A DNA stretch of 64,000 nucleotides, from assembly GCA_963715565.1 (NCBI GenBank), contig OY970256.1, positions 1,054,001 through 1,118,000 on the forward strand, given 5' to 3'. The notes under the pieces are model-generated. The model was not told the origin of the DNA and searched no databases. It was given only the letters and a program-made list of their open reading frames with translations. How positions within the stretch are numbered: the first letter of the stretch is position 1; each line of letters begins with the position of its first letter. The stretch comes from JACVRN01 sp963715565. Lineage in GTDB: Bacteria > Acidobacteriota > Blastocatellia > Pyrinomonadales > Pyrinomonadaceae. A program made the translations under genes and the position numbers. Shown piece after piece: positions 1 to 7,408 of this stretch.

Positions 1-929
1 TCCTGCTTAATCGTCGCGGCTATTCGAGCTTTGTCCTGTGCCGCTCCTGCGGCGAATCCATACGCTGTCCCAACTGCGACGTCACGCTTACATATCACCG
101 CAGCGAATCGAGCATCATCTGTCACTACTGCAATCATAGACAGAGCGCGCCGTCGCGTTGTCCTGCGTGCGCGGGCAAATATATTTACTACGTGGGCGAA
201 GGCACGGAGCAGATTGAAGAGTTGCTGTCGAAGCGTTTTCCGGGCCTGCGTATCGCGCGACTTGACCGCGACACGACCGTCCGTCGCAAGCTCTTTGAGC
301 GAACCATCATGGAATTCTCTGCGGGCGATCTGGACATGCTCGTCGGCACGCAGATGTTAGCCAAAGGCCACGACTTCCCGAACGTCACGCTGGTCGGCGT
401 CGTGAGCGTGGACGCTGGATTAGCGCTGCCGGATTTTCGCTCCGCCGAGCGTGCCTTCCAGTTGATTACACAGGTCGCGGGTCGCGCGGGTCGCGGCTCG
501 CTTCCCGGCAGAGTGCTGATTCAAACTTATCATCCGAATCATTACGCGCTCCGCCACGCTTCGGCGCAGGACTACCAGCGCTTTTATGAAGAGGAGATTC
601 GTTATCGCAAGAGCATGAGCTACCCTCCCTTTGTTTCGCTCGCCTCGCTCCTCGTGCATGGAGAAGAACTCGGGCGCACGCTAAACATAGCCGCCGAACT
701 CAGGCGCGCTCTTGACGAAGCCAATGCTGAGCAGGCTTGTAGAATCCTTGGGCCTGCGCCCGCGCCGCTCTCTCGCCTGCGCGGCGAGCATCGGATACAG
801 ATTCTTCTCAAATCACGCAGCCGCCCACGCATGCGACAGGTGATAGACGTGGCGCTCGCCGAAGCAGCCGCGCGCGGCGCAGACCTCCGCGCCGTCAATC
901 TTGAGATAGACCCAGTGAACCTGATGTAA
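1..929 (+). CDS. priA: Primosomal helicase PriA, C-terminal part (cut at window edge)
   Basis: The open frame runs in from the left edge, so the N-terminal DNA-binding and first helicase domains are missing. The visible part starts with the PriA zinc region: four Cys-x2-Cys-type pairs lie in the first ~60 codons (CRSC, CPNC, CHYC, CPAC), which bind two zinc ions. Helicase motifs follow, namely DMLVGTQMLAKGHDFPNV and then QVAGRAGRG, the motif VI arginine-finger region, and after them the PriA C-terminal domain. In the known family this 3'-5' superfamily 2 helicase reloads the replisome at collapsed forks. The stop at 929 is followed after 9 nt by a long hairpin that probably serves as the gene end. 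lpxD follows on the same strand. Confidence 0.95.
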   Translation, partial: LLNRRGYSSFVLCRSCGESIRCPNCDVTLTYHRSESSIICHYCNHRQSAPSRCPACAGKYIYYVGEGTEQIEELLSKRFPGLRIARLDRDTTVRRKLFERTIMEFSAGDLDMLVGTQMLAKGHDFPNVTLVGVVSVDAGLALPDFRSAERAFQLITQVAGRAGRGSLPGRVLIQTYHPNHYALRHASAQDYQRFYEEEIRYRKSMSYPPFVSLASLLVHGEELGRTLNIAAELRRALDEANAEQACRILGPAPAPLSRLRGEHRIQILLKSRSRPRMRQVIDVALAEAAARGADLRAVNLEIDPVNLM

Positions 930-938
930 AGGAAACTG

Positions 939-1014
939 TTTTCAGTTTTTAGTTTTCAGTAAAAACTTTTCGCTCTTCCTCTGAAAACTAAAAACTGAAT
1001 ACTGAAAACTGAAT
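939..1014. repeat. Tandem-word hairpin (TTTTCAG/CTGAAAA type)
   Basis: Left arm 941-959 and right arm 981-999 are perfect reverse complements over 19 bp, and the right arm continues with another copy of the word (ACTGAAAACTGAAT). Each arm is a short tandem array of a 7-10 nt word. The loop is A-rich and then pyrimidine-rich (AAAAACTTTTCGCTCTTCCT). It fills almost the whole gap between the priA stop and the lpxD start and belongs to the hairpin family described in the findings. Confidence 0.85.
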
Positions 1015-1020
1015 ACCACC

Positions 1021-2076
1021 ATGAAAATTTCAGAGCTTGCAGCACAGACGGACGCGCGCGTTGAAGGCGACGCCGACTTGGAAATCAAAGCGGCTGCGGG
1101 GTTGGAGCTGGCCGGGCCGGGCGACGTGACGTTTCTAGCCAACAAGCGGTACACGTCGCAGGTGCAGACCACGCGCGCCTCTGCCATCTTCGTCGGAGAA
1201 GATGCAGAGGTCGCGCGCGAAGACATAGTCATCCTGCGAACGCGCGACCCTTATCTTGCCTACACGCGCGCCCTCATACTCTTTCATCCGGAACCGGAGT
1301 TTGAAGCGTTCATACATCCAACAGCGGTCGTTGACCCGACCGCGCGTGTTGCCGAAGACGTGTGGATTGGAGCGTGCGCGGTTGTAGGGCGCGATGCTGT
1401 CGTAGAATCCGGCGTGCGTATCTACCCGAACGCGACCGTTTACGAAGGCGCGCGTATAGGACGCGGCTCTGTGATTCATTCCGGCGTGGCGATTCGCGAG
1501 AACACTATCCTGGGCGAGCGCGTCATTGTTCACAACAATACTGTCATAGGCTCGGACGGCTTCGGCTTTGCCAAAGATGAGCACGGGCACTGGCTCAAGA
1601 TTCCGCAGACGGGCCACGTTGTGCTGGAAGACGATGTAGAGGTCGGAGCAAACACTTCTATTGACCGCGCCTCTGTGGGCGCGACGCGCATCGCGCGCGG
1701 GACCAAGATTGATAATCAGGTTCAGGTGGGCCATTCCTGCACGGTCGGTGAAGACACGCTCCTGTGCGGACAGGTGGGCCTTGCAGGAAGCACGCACATC
1801 GGCAGCCGCGTCATCCTCGCGGGACAGGTCGGCGTCGGTGGCCACCTCACCATAGGTGATGACTCCGTGCTCATGGCACAGGCGGGCGTCTTTTACGACG
1901 TGCCCGCGAAGAGCATCCTGTCCGGCGGCATCCCTGCCTTCGAGCACAAAGAATCCTTGCGTACTATGGCCGCTATCAGAAAGCTCGTGGACACGCAGCG
2001 CACCGTCCGTACCTTGGAAGCACGCGTTAAGGAGTTGGAGAAACTGGTCGGCGGGCCGGGAGAAAAAACGGCTTGA
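1021..2076 (+). CDS. lpxD: UDP-3-O-(3-hydroxyacyl)glucosamine N-acyltransferase LpxD
   Basis: A 351-residue protein of normal LpxD length. Residues ~1-95 form the uridine-binding N-terminal domain. Residues ~98-310 are a left-handed beta-helix of hexapeptide repeats (for example IHPTAVVDPTARVAEDVWIG). A C-terminal coiled-coil helix runs from ~320 to 345. The catalytic histidine is probably His238 in the segment DNQVQVGHSC, matching the E. coli LpxD motif. The enzyme adds the second acyl chain in lipid A synthesis in the cytoplasm. Other usual partners (fabZ, lpxA) are not adjacent here. The ATG at 1021 directly follows a hairpin and has no clear Shine-Dalgarno. The stop codon overlaps a strong -35 box for the next gene. 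Confidence 0.96.
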   Translation: MKISELAAQTDARVEGDADLEIKAAAGLELAGPGDVTFLANKRYTSQVQTTRASAIFVGEDAEVAREDIVILRTRDPYLAYTRALILFHPEPEFEAFIHPTAVVDPTARVAEDVWIGACAVVGRDAVVESGVRIYPNATVYEGARIGRGSVIHSGVAIRENTILGERVIVHNNTVIGSDGFGFAKDEHGHWLKIPQTGHVVLEDDVEVGANTSIDRASVGATRIARGTKIDNQVQVGHSCTVGEDTLLCGQVGLAGSTHIGSRVILAGQVGVGGHLTIGDDSVLMAQAGVFYDVPAKSILSGGIPAFEHKESLRTMAAIRKLVDTQRTVRTLEARVKELEKLVGGPGEKTA

Positions 2077-2102
2077 CAGCCGGGGCCGTGGGCGGGCATA
2101 AT
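2073..2102 (+). promoter_or_regulatory. Candidate sigma70 promoter for the 93-residue gene
   Basis: TTGACA at 2073-2078 and CATAAT at 2097-2102 are separated by 18 nt. It lies over the lpxD stop codon and about 95 nt before the next start, which implies an untranslated leader of roughly 85 nt. The leader contains a short inverted repeat (ATTGAAA/TTTCAAT) near 2108-2127. No test of function is possible from sequence alone. Confidence 0.5.
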
Positions 2103-2194
2103 CGGGAATTGAAAACGGATTTCAATTTCGTCCAAGACGAAAGAAAATCTGGTTCGAGCCTCAAAAAGGTATTTTTCCACTTGGGAGTGACAGC

Positions 2195-2476
2195 GTGCCG
2201 CAGAGTTTGCAAATTCTTGATTCCCCGCGCGATGACGAAAAGGTAGAAGTCCTTCTGGAATCCCATGAAGGCCAGGAACGGGTCGTGCTGCGTTATTCGA
2301 CGTGGGTCGAAGGTCTTGGCTGGTGCGGGCAGAAGACTATACGCCTTGACGGCGAGCACCTTGACGATCTACATCGCGCGTTGACGGTGGCGCGTCATCG
2401 CATCAACCGCAAGCGCGCCGAGAGCGGCCAACTGAGCGCGCCCGCGACTGTGATTCAGCTTCCCACGGTCGCTTAA
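2195..2476 (+). CDS. Conserved small protein of unknown function
   Basis: 93 residues from a GTG start, with a GGGAGTGA Shine-Dalgarno-like run just upstream. The protein is soluble, has no signal peptide or membrane segment, and looks like a compact alpha/beta domain (EVLLESHEGQERVVLRYSTW, then a helix HLDDLHRALTVARHRINRKR). The conserved-looking core is WVEGLGWCGQKTIRLDGEHL. I do not recognise the family. The gene has its own candidate promoter and a terminator, so it is probably a single-gene unit. Function is not inferred. Confidence 0.75.
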   Translation: MPQSLQILDSPRDDEKVEVLLESHEGQERVVLRYSTWVEGLGWCGQKTIRLDGEHLDDLHRALTVARHRINRKRAESGQLSAPATVIQLPTVA

Positions 2477-2500
2477 AAAATTTTCAGAGCTTGAAAACGA

Positions 2501-2556
2501 GAAGGCAGCAAGCCTTGAGAGCCGATTGCTCTCGCGCTTGCTGCCTTCAAATTTTT
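2501..2556. terminator. Terminator between convergent genes
   Basis: A 13-bp perfect stem (2501-2513 with 2536-2548, GAAGGCAGCAAGC / GCTTGCTGCCTTC) is followed on the plus strand by AAATTTTT. It lies between the 93-residue gene (+) and the ferritin-like gene (-). The minus-strand side has only a short T run (TCGTTTT), so termination is probably strongest in the plus direction. Confidence 0.8.
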
Positions 2557-2585
2557 ACGCGGACGCTTTTCTTTAGCGTGCCGTT

Positions 2586-3047
2586 TTAACTGACCTGCCG
2601 CAGCGTAATCTTTTCGGTCGTGACGCTGGCCCTGCGTTCCGAGGTCAGCTTCTCCAACTCTTCAATGTGGATTTGCTCCTCCGCGATACGACCTTCGAGC
2701 AGGAAGCGCGTCGGAAGTTCCTGCTCCTGGCAGGACTCCCATGCGGCCATGTAGGCTGCAATTCCCTCTCGCTCCAACTCCAAATCCTGTTTGAGCATGT
2801 CGGCCAACTGCGTCGCCTGGCGAATCATAGCGGGCTCGACCGTCGGCACGCCGCCCAGCGCCACAATCTTATCACCGAGCATACGCGCATGCCCGTGCGC
2901 TTCCTTGCTTTGATCTTTGAAGAACGAGCGATAAACCTCACGCTCCGTGCCCGTAATCAAAAAGCTATGCTGCATGTACTGTATGACCGCCGCCAGCTCT
3001 ATACTGAGCGCGCGGTTCAGGTTGTCAATCAAAGCCGTGTTTGCCAT
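2586..3047 (-). CDS. Ferritin-like / bacterioferritin-type protein
   Basis: A 153-residue four-helix ferritin-like protein, close to bacterioferritin in length. Visible motifs are IELAAVIQYMQH (Glu17), KEAHGHARMLGDKI (Glu49, His53), LELEREGIAAY and EEQIHIEELE (Glu124-x2-His127). The second ExxH is canonical. In the first half, the glutamate lies four rather than three residues before the histidine, so the di-iron site may be altered. The family stores iron or detoxifies peroxide. The start has a strong GGGGGAG Shine-Dalgarno and a strong promoter upstream. No bacterioferritin-associated ferredoxin is nearby. Confidence 0.85.
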   Translation of the reverse strand: MANTALIDNLNRALSIELAAVIQYMQHSFLITGTEREVYRSFFKDQSKEAHGHARMLGDKIVALGGVPTVEPAMIRQATQLADMLKQDLELEREGIAAYMAAWESCQEQELPTRFLLEGRIAEEQIHIEELEKLTSERRASVTTEKITLRQVS

Positions 3048-3094
3048 CTCTCTTGTCTCCCCCGATTTTCAAAACGCTTTCCAAGCTACCGCGA

Positions 3095-3123
3095 ATGATA
3101 CGGCGAAGACACTGCCCTGTCAA
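3095..3123 (-). promoter_or_regulatory. Strong sigma70-type promoter of the ferritin-like gene
   Basis: On the minus strand TTGACA (3123-3118) and TATCAT (3100-3095) are separated by exactly 17 nt. It lies about 50-75 nt before the ATG at 3047. This is the best-matching promoter I found in the window. I saw no clear Fur-box-like palindrome overlapping it. Confidence 0.65.
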
Positions 3124-3184
3124 CCATAAACTCTTTAGTATCAATAAGTTAAATTTGAAATTCGATTTCAGTTCCAACAAGTCG

Positions 3185-3269
3185 ATTGCGGAATGCGGAT
3201 TTCGGATTACGGATTGATAAGACAAGTCCTTCCTCTTAAATCCGCACTCCGAAATCCGCATTCCGCAAT
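3185..3269. repeat. Tandem-word hairpin (GCGGAT type)
   Basis: Arms of 31 bp (3185-3215 and 3239-3269) pair with about three mismatches. Each arm repeats a word resembling GCGGATTTCG / GCGGAATGCG. The loop is TGATAAGACAAGTCCTTCCTC-like, purine then pyrimidine. Its distal end stops 2 nt before the stop codon of the SDR gene at 3272. Confidence 0.85.
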
Positions 3270-3271
3270 TC

Positions 3272-4021
3272 TTAGGTGACTGCGCCGCCGTCTACGATGA
3301 CGACTTCGCCGTTCATGAAGCTGTTGCGGTCGGAGACCATGAAGGCAGCGTATTCGGCCAGTTCTTCGGGGCGGCCAAGGCGGCCACGCGAGACCCAGAA
3401 GTCGTGCATTTCAAGCAGGCGGTCGGGCAAGGTGTGCGCTAAATCGGTGTCGAAGATTCCGGCGGCGATGGCGTTGACGGTGACGCCGAAGGTGGCTGCC
3501 TCGCGCGACAAACATTTGGTGAAGCCGATGACGGCGGCTTTCGATGTCGCGTAATGCACGGCTGTCGGAAGCGCGCGGATAGCGCCTATGGAAGTGATGT
3601 TGAGGATGGCTCCCTTCCTCTGGCGAATCATCTGTTTGTAGATGGGTTTGGTGACGGCAAAGAGGCCGTTGACGTTGGTATTGATGACTTCGTCCCACGC
3701 GCGGTCCGTCGTCGTAGCAAAATTGTCGCCGCGATTAATAGCAGCGTTGTTGACCAGAACATCCACGCCGCCCCACTCTTCCACGAGTTGGCGCGTGAGG
3801 CGTTTCATCCCGACGCGATCCGTGATGGAGGTTTTGAAGGCGTGTGCGCGTCGCCCGTGCGCCTTGATTTTGGCGACTCTCTGTTCGGCCAGATCGTCGC
3901 GCGCGTTATAGTTGAAGGCGACGTCCGCGCCTTCGCGCGCGAAGACTTCGCAGAGCGCTGCGCCGATGCCGCGCGAGCCGCCCGTAATAAATGCTCTTTT
4001 CCCTTCCAGCAAAAGACTCAA
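3272..4021 (-). CDS. Short-chain dehydrogenase/reductase (FabG-like)
   Basis: A classical SDR of about 249 residues. It has the cofactor motif TGGSRGIG at the N-terminus, NNAA, and the catalytic set TSIGAI (Ser), YATSK (Tyr, Lys). The C-terminus ends GEVVIVDGGAVT, as in FabG-type enzymes. The substrate cannot be told from sequence; an NADP(H)-dependent oxoacyl or sugar/alcohol reductase is likely. The open frame extends to a TTG at 4039, but that codon lies in the T-tract of a terminator hairpin. I therefore prefer the TTG at 4021, which gives MSLLLEGKRAF and has GGAG 12 nt upstream. A hairpin follows the stop. Confidence 0.9.
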   Translation of the reverse strand: MSLLLEGKRAFITGGSRGIGAALCEVFAREGADVAFNYNARDDLAEQRVAKIKAHGRRAHAFKTSITDRVGMKRLTRQLVEEWGGVDVLVNNAAINRGDNFATTTDRAWDEVINTNVNGLFAVTKPIYKQMIRQRKGAILNITSIGAIRALPTAVHYATSKAAVIGFTKCLSREAATFGVTVNAIAAGIFDTDLAHTLPDRLLEMHDFWVSRGRLGRPEELAEYAAFMVSDRNSFMNGEVVIVDGGAVT

Positions 4022-4037
4022 AGTTGTCTGTATCTCC

Positions 4038-4079
4038 AAAAAAAGCCCGCCGGGGCGTTCGGTGCTCCGGAAGCGGGCT
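4038..4079 (-). terminator. Rho-independent terminator after the glycosyltransferase gene
   Basis: On the minus strand, AGCCCGC (4079-4073) pairs with GCGGGCT (4050-4044) around a loop that can itself fold (CCGGAGCACCGAACGCCCCGG), followed by seven T. The T-run is immediately followed by GGAG, the likely Shine-Dalgarno of the SDR gene. The terminator and the next ribosome-binding site are therefore fused. Confidence 0.8.
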
Positions 4080-4163
4080 GAAATTATTTTGACTGCTTCG
4101 CCTGCGGTGTTTCGAGATTAAAGCCCAAACAGCACCGGGAGGTCAAACCCGTGCGAGAGCGGA

Positions 4164-5372
4164 TTAACTGACTCGCTGCGACACATCCACGAGCACGGGT
4201 TCTTCTCGCGCCATCACGGGCAGCGGGATGAGGGCCGTAATCTCTTCGACGATGCGCTGTGTGGCGTTGGGAATCGCGAGGCCGACGGTCGCGGCGCGCA
4301 TGGCTGCGTAATGCTTTGTGTCTTCCATCATGCGGCGCACGACGGGTACGATGTCTATTGAACGCTCAAGCAGGATGCCTGCGCCGCGCCGCACTATGAG
4401 ATTGGCGGCTCCGGCTTCCTGCGGCATGGGCGGCGTGGTCGCGTCCGCGATGACTGGCAGACGGCACGCCATGGCTTCAAAAGTGGTCAGCCCGCCGAGC
4501 TTGGAAATCATGACGTTGGCGGCGCTCATCAACTGCTCGACCTGTTCGGAATAGCCTATGACCTTGATGGGGAAAGGCGCTGTGGCGGCGAGCGTTTCAA
4601 CTTCGGCGCGCAGCTCCTCGTTGCGGCCCGCCAGAAAAATGGCCTGCATGTCCAGATTGCCGCGCACAAGCTCGCGAAAAATCTGCGGGATGTTGCCGCC
4701 GCCGACCCAACCCGAGTTGACGAAGACTGTGAACTTATGCGGGTCGAGCCCGAGCGCGCGACGTGCAGCCTGAGCGGCCTCTTCGCCCGGAAACTGGAAC
4801 TTCGGATGCACGGGCATCCCCGAAATTTTTATGCGGTCGGGCTCAACGCCGTAGTCTATAAGCTGCTGCCGCGCCTCTTCCGATGCCACAAGGTAGAGCC
4901 GCACGTCGTCGCAGGCCCAGCCCTTCCAGAATCCATAGCAGGGGTCTGTGACGACAGTGATAAGAGGAATTTTATCCGCAAGCTTTAGCTCTTTGAGGAC
5001 GCGCGCAAAGGCGTGCTGCGTCAGGGGGTGAACGCTAACAACGACGTGCGGACACCAGCGCTCGAACAAATCCTGCATGTAGCCGAGCGTGCGCTTGTAG
5101 AAAAACTCTCTCGTTTCGGGGCGGAAGCGGTTGATGGCCCAGTAGAGATATTTCATCCAGTGCTGGCGATTTCTGAGCACCCAGTTGTAGATGACGACCA
5201 GCTTTTGCGTGATGGCGTGCGATTCCTCTATGGCGCGCACGGTGCGAACGGCGTAAGACTCGCCGTGAAAAAACTTCTGCACGCCCGCGACAATCGCCGC
5301 CGCCGCAGAGCGATGGCCGCCGCCCGTGTCGGACGAGATAATCAGAATCTTTGGAACCCTTGCACGAAACAT
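4164..5372 (-). CDS. MGDG-synthase-like / MurG-fold glycosyltransferase (GT28)
   Basis: 402 residues. An N-terminal MGDG-synthase-type domain carries SSDTGGGHRSAA (residues ~13-24), the acceptor-loop motif shared with plant MGD enzymes and bacterial diglucosyl-diacylglycerol synthases. A C-terminal GT-B half has NSGWVGGG (nucleotide-sugar loop) and ISKLGGLTTFEAMACRLPVI, typical of family 28. By family knowledge it adds a hexose to a lipid acceptor such as diacylglycerol at the inner membrane face. There is no signal peptide; association would be peripheral. It ends at a good terminator, and the preceding gene on this strand encodes a small secreted protein. The exact lipid and sugar are unknown. 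Confidence 0.88.
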   Translation of the reverse strand: MFRARVPKILIISSDTGGGHRSAAAAIVAGVQKFFHGESYAVRTVRAIEESHAITQKLVVIYNWVLRNRQHWMKYLYWAINRFRPETREFFYKRTLGYMQDLFERWCPHVVVSVHPLTQHAFARVLKELKLADKIPLITVVTDPCYGFWKGWACDDVRLYLVASEEARQQLIDYGVEPDRIKISGMPVHPKFQFPGEEAAQAARRALGLDPHKFTVFVNSGWVGGGNIPQIFRELVRGNLDMQAIFLAGRNEELRAEVETLAATAPFPIKVIGYSEQVEQLMSAANVMISKLGGLTTFEAMACRLPVIADATTPPMPQEAGAANLIVRRGAGILLERSIDIVPVVRRMMEDTKHYAAMRAATVGLAIPNATQRIVEEITALIPLPVMAREEPVLVDVSQRVS

Positions 5373-5405
5373 AATGGAATCAAACCCTGCGAGAAGTTTT
5401 TACGC

Positions 5406-6068
5406 TCACGCGCCGTCCCTCGCTATTTTTCCGCTACTCTTTCGGACGCGAATCACTTCGGGCTGGCGCTGTCCGACGTCAACGCTTTCTCTAAACAAAA
5501 CTTTGTCGCCCTGAATCTCCGGCAGCTCGAAAGAGTTGAACGCGCCGTCGCGCCTGTACAATTTATCGTGCCGCCAGACGTATGCGCCCGATGTCAAATC
5601 AACTTTGCCGACAAAGCCTATGGCCGTCAGGTAAGCATAACGACCTTCCATCAACGCACGCCCGACGTTGAAGCCCGGAATCTGTCGCTTCCACTTTGTT
5701 CTCAAAGTGCGCCCGTCAAGGCGAGCAACAAAACCTGTGCCCGATTCGCCGTTGCTCGTTTCGCACACGAGCAGTAGGTCGCCCTCGTAATCCGCGTAGT
5801 AGATGGAGCGCATTAAAAGATCATAGTAACCGATTCGCAGGCTGAACCGGCGCTTGGACGCTCCATCAATCCTTTCGCCACGCCCGCTATTCGAGATAGC
5901 GTATTTGCCGGTTGCCGTCGAGAACTCGTAAAGAGCTGGCGAAACCGCATCTTCGCCTTTGACCTCTTGAAACGCGACCGCCGTTTGAGCCTGCGCCCGT
6001 GCCAACGCTCCAACTCCGACATGGATTGTCAGAAGCAGCAGGGCAAGTGTCGGGGCGGCTCTTTTCAT
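5406..6068 (-). CDS. Secreted protein with partial beta-propeller-like repeats, function unknown
   Basis: 220 residues with a clear signal peptide (MKRAAPTLALLLLTIHVGVG, cleavage near ALARAQA-QT). The mature part carries motifs typical of PQQ-like propeller blades (GTGFVARLDGRTLRTKWKRQ, GFVGKVDLTSGAYVWRHDKL), but at about 190 residues it is too short for a full propeller. It is probably periplasmic and could be a fragment-like sensor or structural protein. It lies between the radical SAM gene and the glycosyltransferase, all on the minus strand, and could be in their transcript. No enzymatic motif is visible. Confidence 0.7.
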   Translation of the reverse strand: MKRAAPTLALLLLTIHVGVGALARAQAQTAVAFQEVKGEDAVSPALYEFSTATGKYAISNSGRGERIDGASKRRFSLRIGYYDLLMRSIYYADYEGDLLLVCETSNGESGTGFVARLDGRTLRTKWKRQIPGFNVGRALMEGRYAYLTAIGFVGKVDLTSGAYVWRHDKLYRRDGAFNSFELPEIQGDKVLFRESVDVGQRQPEVIRVRKSSGKIARDGA

Positions 6069-6107
6069 TCTTATCCGTCGCGCTTGTTTCGCTAGTCGCA
6101 GCCAGCC

Positions 6108-7271
6108 TCAAGCTTTGACGGCCACGCCAGCCGTCTCTTCTTCCAGGCGCTCGTGCTCGCGGCGCGCCTTTCGCATCTCGCGCTCCAGGCGCTTGATTTG
6201 AATCAAGTGCTTCGGATTAAACGGCAGGCTCGGGTAATAACAGTTGGACTCGTGCGTGCAGAAGCAGCCGTCCGCGGCCTTCACGCGCCGTGCTTTCATA
6301 GCGGGCGAGAGCCACAGTTTTTGAAAATCCCAGTCGAACTCGCGCAGGTTTCCTACCGGCTCAAGATTTTCGCAGGACGAGACAGTGCCTTCGTCGTAGA
6401 TGACCGCGCCCGCTGTGCCCGCATAGCAGGTCAACTGCGCGCGCTGCTCCTCCTTGGTCTTCGTAATCAGGCCGTGCATGTAGATATCAATCGCGGCCTT
6501 GAAGAAGCCAGCGTCGCCGCCGTAGTTGTTCTTGATGGCGGCGTGGCGCGAATCGTCGTCAATCATGTGGGCCAGCTTCGCGTAACGCTCGTGGTCTATA
6601 TCAAGCTCCACGGGGTCTGCTGACGGAGGCCGTATGTAATTGAAGTTGACCTTGTCGGGCTTTAATTCGTACTTAAGAAAATCGTACCACTCGAAAATAG
6701 TATCCTGATTCGAATGCATGAAGCAGGTGCAGGTCTGTATGTCTAGACGCGGGTACTCTTTCTTGATGGCCTGAAGCTGTCGCGCGGTGTCGATGGCGAT
6801 GTCCCACGAGCCGGGTTTTTGTCGAATCTTTTCGTGCTGCTCTTTGAGACCGTCAATGCCGAGCGCGACCGTCACGTTCAGGTTCGGGCACTCTTGCAGC
6901 AGGCGCGTTACGTCCGGCATGATGCGCTTTTGAATCTGCCCGTTCGACATCAGGTAGACGGATTCCAGACGGTTGTTCTCGTAAAAGGAGCGGACGATTT
7001 CCGGCAGGTCTTTGCGCGTGAAGGGCTCGCCCCCGGCGAGTATGAGCACGCCGAGGTTACCGCCGAGCGTCTGGGAAATCTTCTCAATCTCGTGCGTCTT
7101 CATCTGCAACTTCTTGCGCGGGCGGTCGTCCAGCTCGTCCGTAAAGAAGCAGTGCGTGCAGCGCATGTCGCACACGCTCGTCACCAGAATATTAAGCAGC
7201 ACGGGCGCGAACGGCTGCCCCACGGCCAGCCGCGCGTAACGCTTCAAAAGCTCTCTTGTTGTGTAATCCAT
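6108..7271 (-). CDS. Radical SAM protein with SPASM-like C-terminus
   Basis: 387 residues from ATG 7271 (MDYTTRELLKRY), preceded by AGGTAAAGAG. The radical SAM cluster motif CDMRCTHC lies near residue 36, followed by ILAGGEPFTR (the GGE motif that contacts SAM). A cysteine-rich C-terminus (LTCYAGTAG, SSCENLEPVGN, CFCTHESNCYYP) resembles a SPASM/twitch domain binding auxiliary clusters. The last ~40 residues are a charged helix. Such enzymes modify peptides or small molecules. No precursor peptide gene is recognisable next door, so the substrate is unknown. The frame extends 18 codons further upstream, but that part lacks a ribosome-binding site. A promoter with an overlapping palindrome lies upstream. 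Confidence 0.85.
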   Translation of the reverse strand: MDYTTRELLKRYARLAVGQPFAPVLLNILVTSVCDMRCTHCFFTDELDDRPRKKLQMKTHEIEKISQTLGGNLGVLILAGGEPFTRKDLPEIVRSFYENNRLESVYLMSNGQIQKRIMPDVTRLLQECPNLNVTVALGIDGLKEQHEKIRQKPGSWDIAIDTARQLQAIKKEYPRLDIQTCTCFMHSNQDTIFEWYDFLKYELKPDKVNFNYIRPPSADPVELDIDHERYAKLAHMIDDDSRHAAIKNNYGGDAGFFKAAIDIYMHGLITKTKEEQRAQLTCYAGTAGAVIYDEGTVSSCENLEPVGNLREFDWDFQKLWLSPAMKARRVKAADGCFCTHESNCYYPSLPFNPKHLIQIKRLEREMRKARREHERLEEETAGVAVKA

Positions 7272-7347
7272 CTCTTTACCTGAAACATCCTCAGCACAGG
7301 CCGGAACGCGGCCCACGCGCATCAATCATGTCGCACATTCACGCGAC

Positions 7348-7388
7348 AGTTAAACTTAACTGATAAAGCATTTAACCCGCCATGTCAA
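7348..7388 (-). promoter_or_regulatory. Promoter with overlapping palindrome for the radical SAM gene
   Basis: On the minus strand TTGACA (7388-7383) is followed after 17 nt by TATCAG (7365-7360). A dyad AGTTAAGTTTAACT (7361-7348; AGTTAA and TTAACT around GT) overlaps the end of the -10 region, a typical repressor-operator position. The regulator is unknown. Confidence 0.45.
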
Positions 7389-7408
7389 CCAAGGCACGAA
7401 AACCCCTG

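Noticed and set aside
1135..1947. Long minus-strand frame opposite lpxD (270 codons)
   Set aside because: Mirror frame of a strongly conserved gene in GC-rich DNA; no family features and no ribosome-binding site.
3025..3261. Small minus-strand frame upstream of the ferritin-like gene (78 codons)
   Set aside because: It overlaps the ferritin-like gene start and promoter and is mostly encoded by a hairpin arm.
5013..5777. Plus-strand frame opposite the glycosyltransferase gene (254 codons)
   Set aside because: Antisense shadow with no recognisable features.
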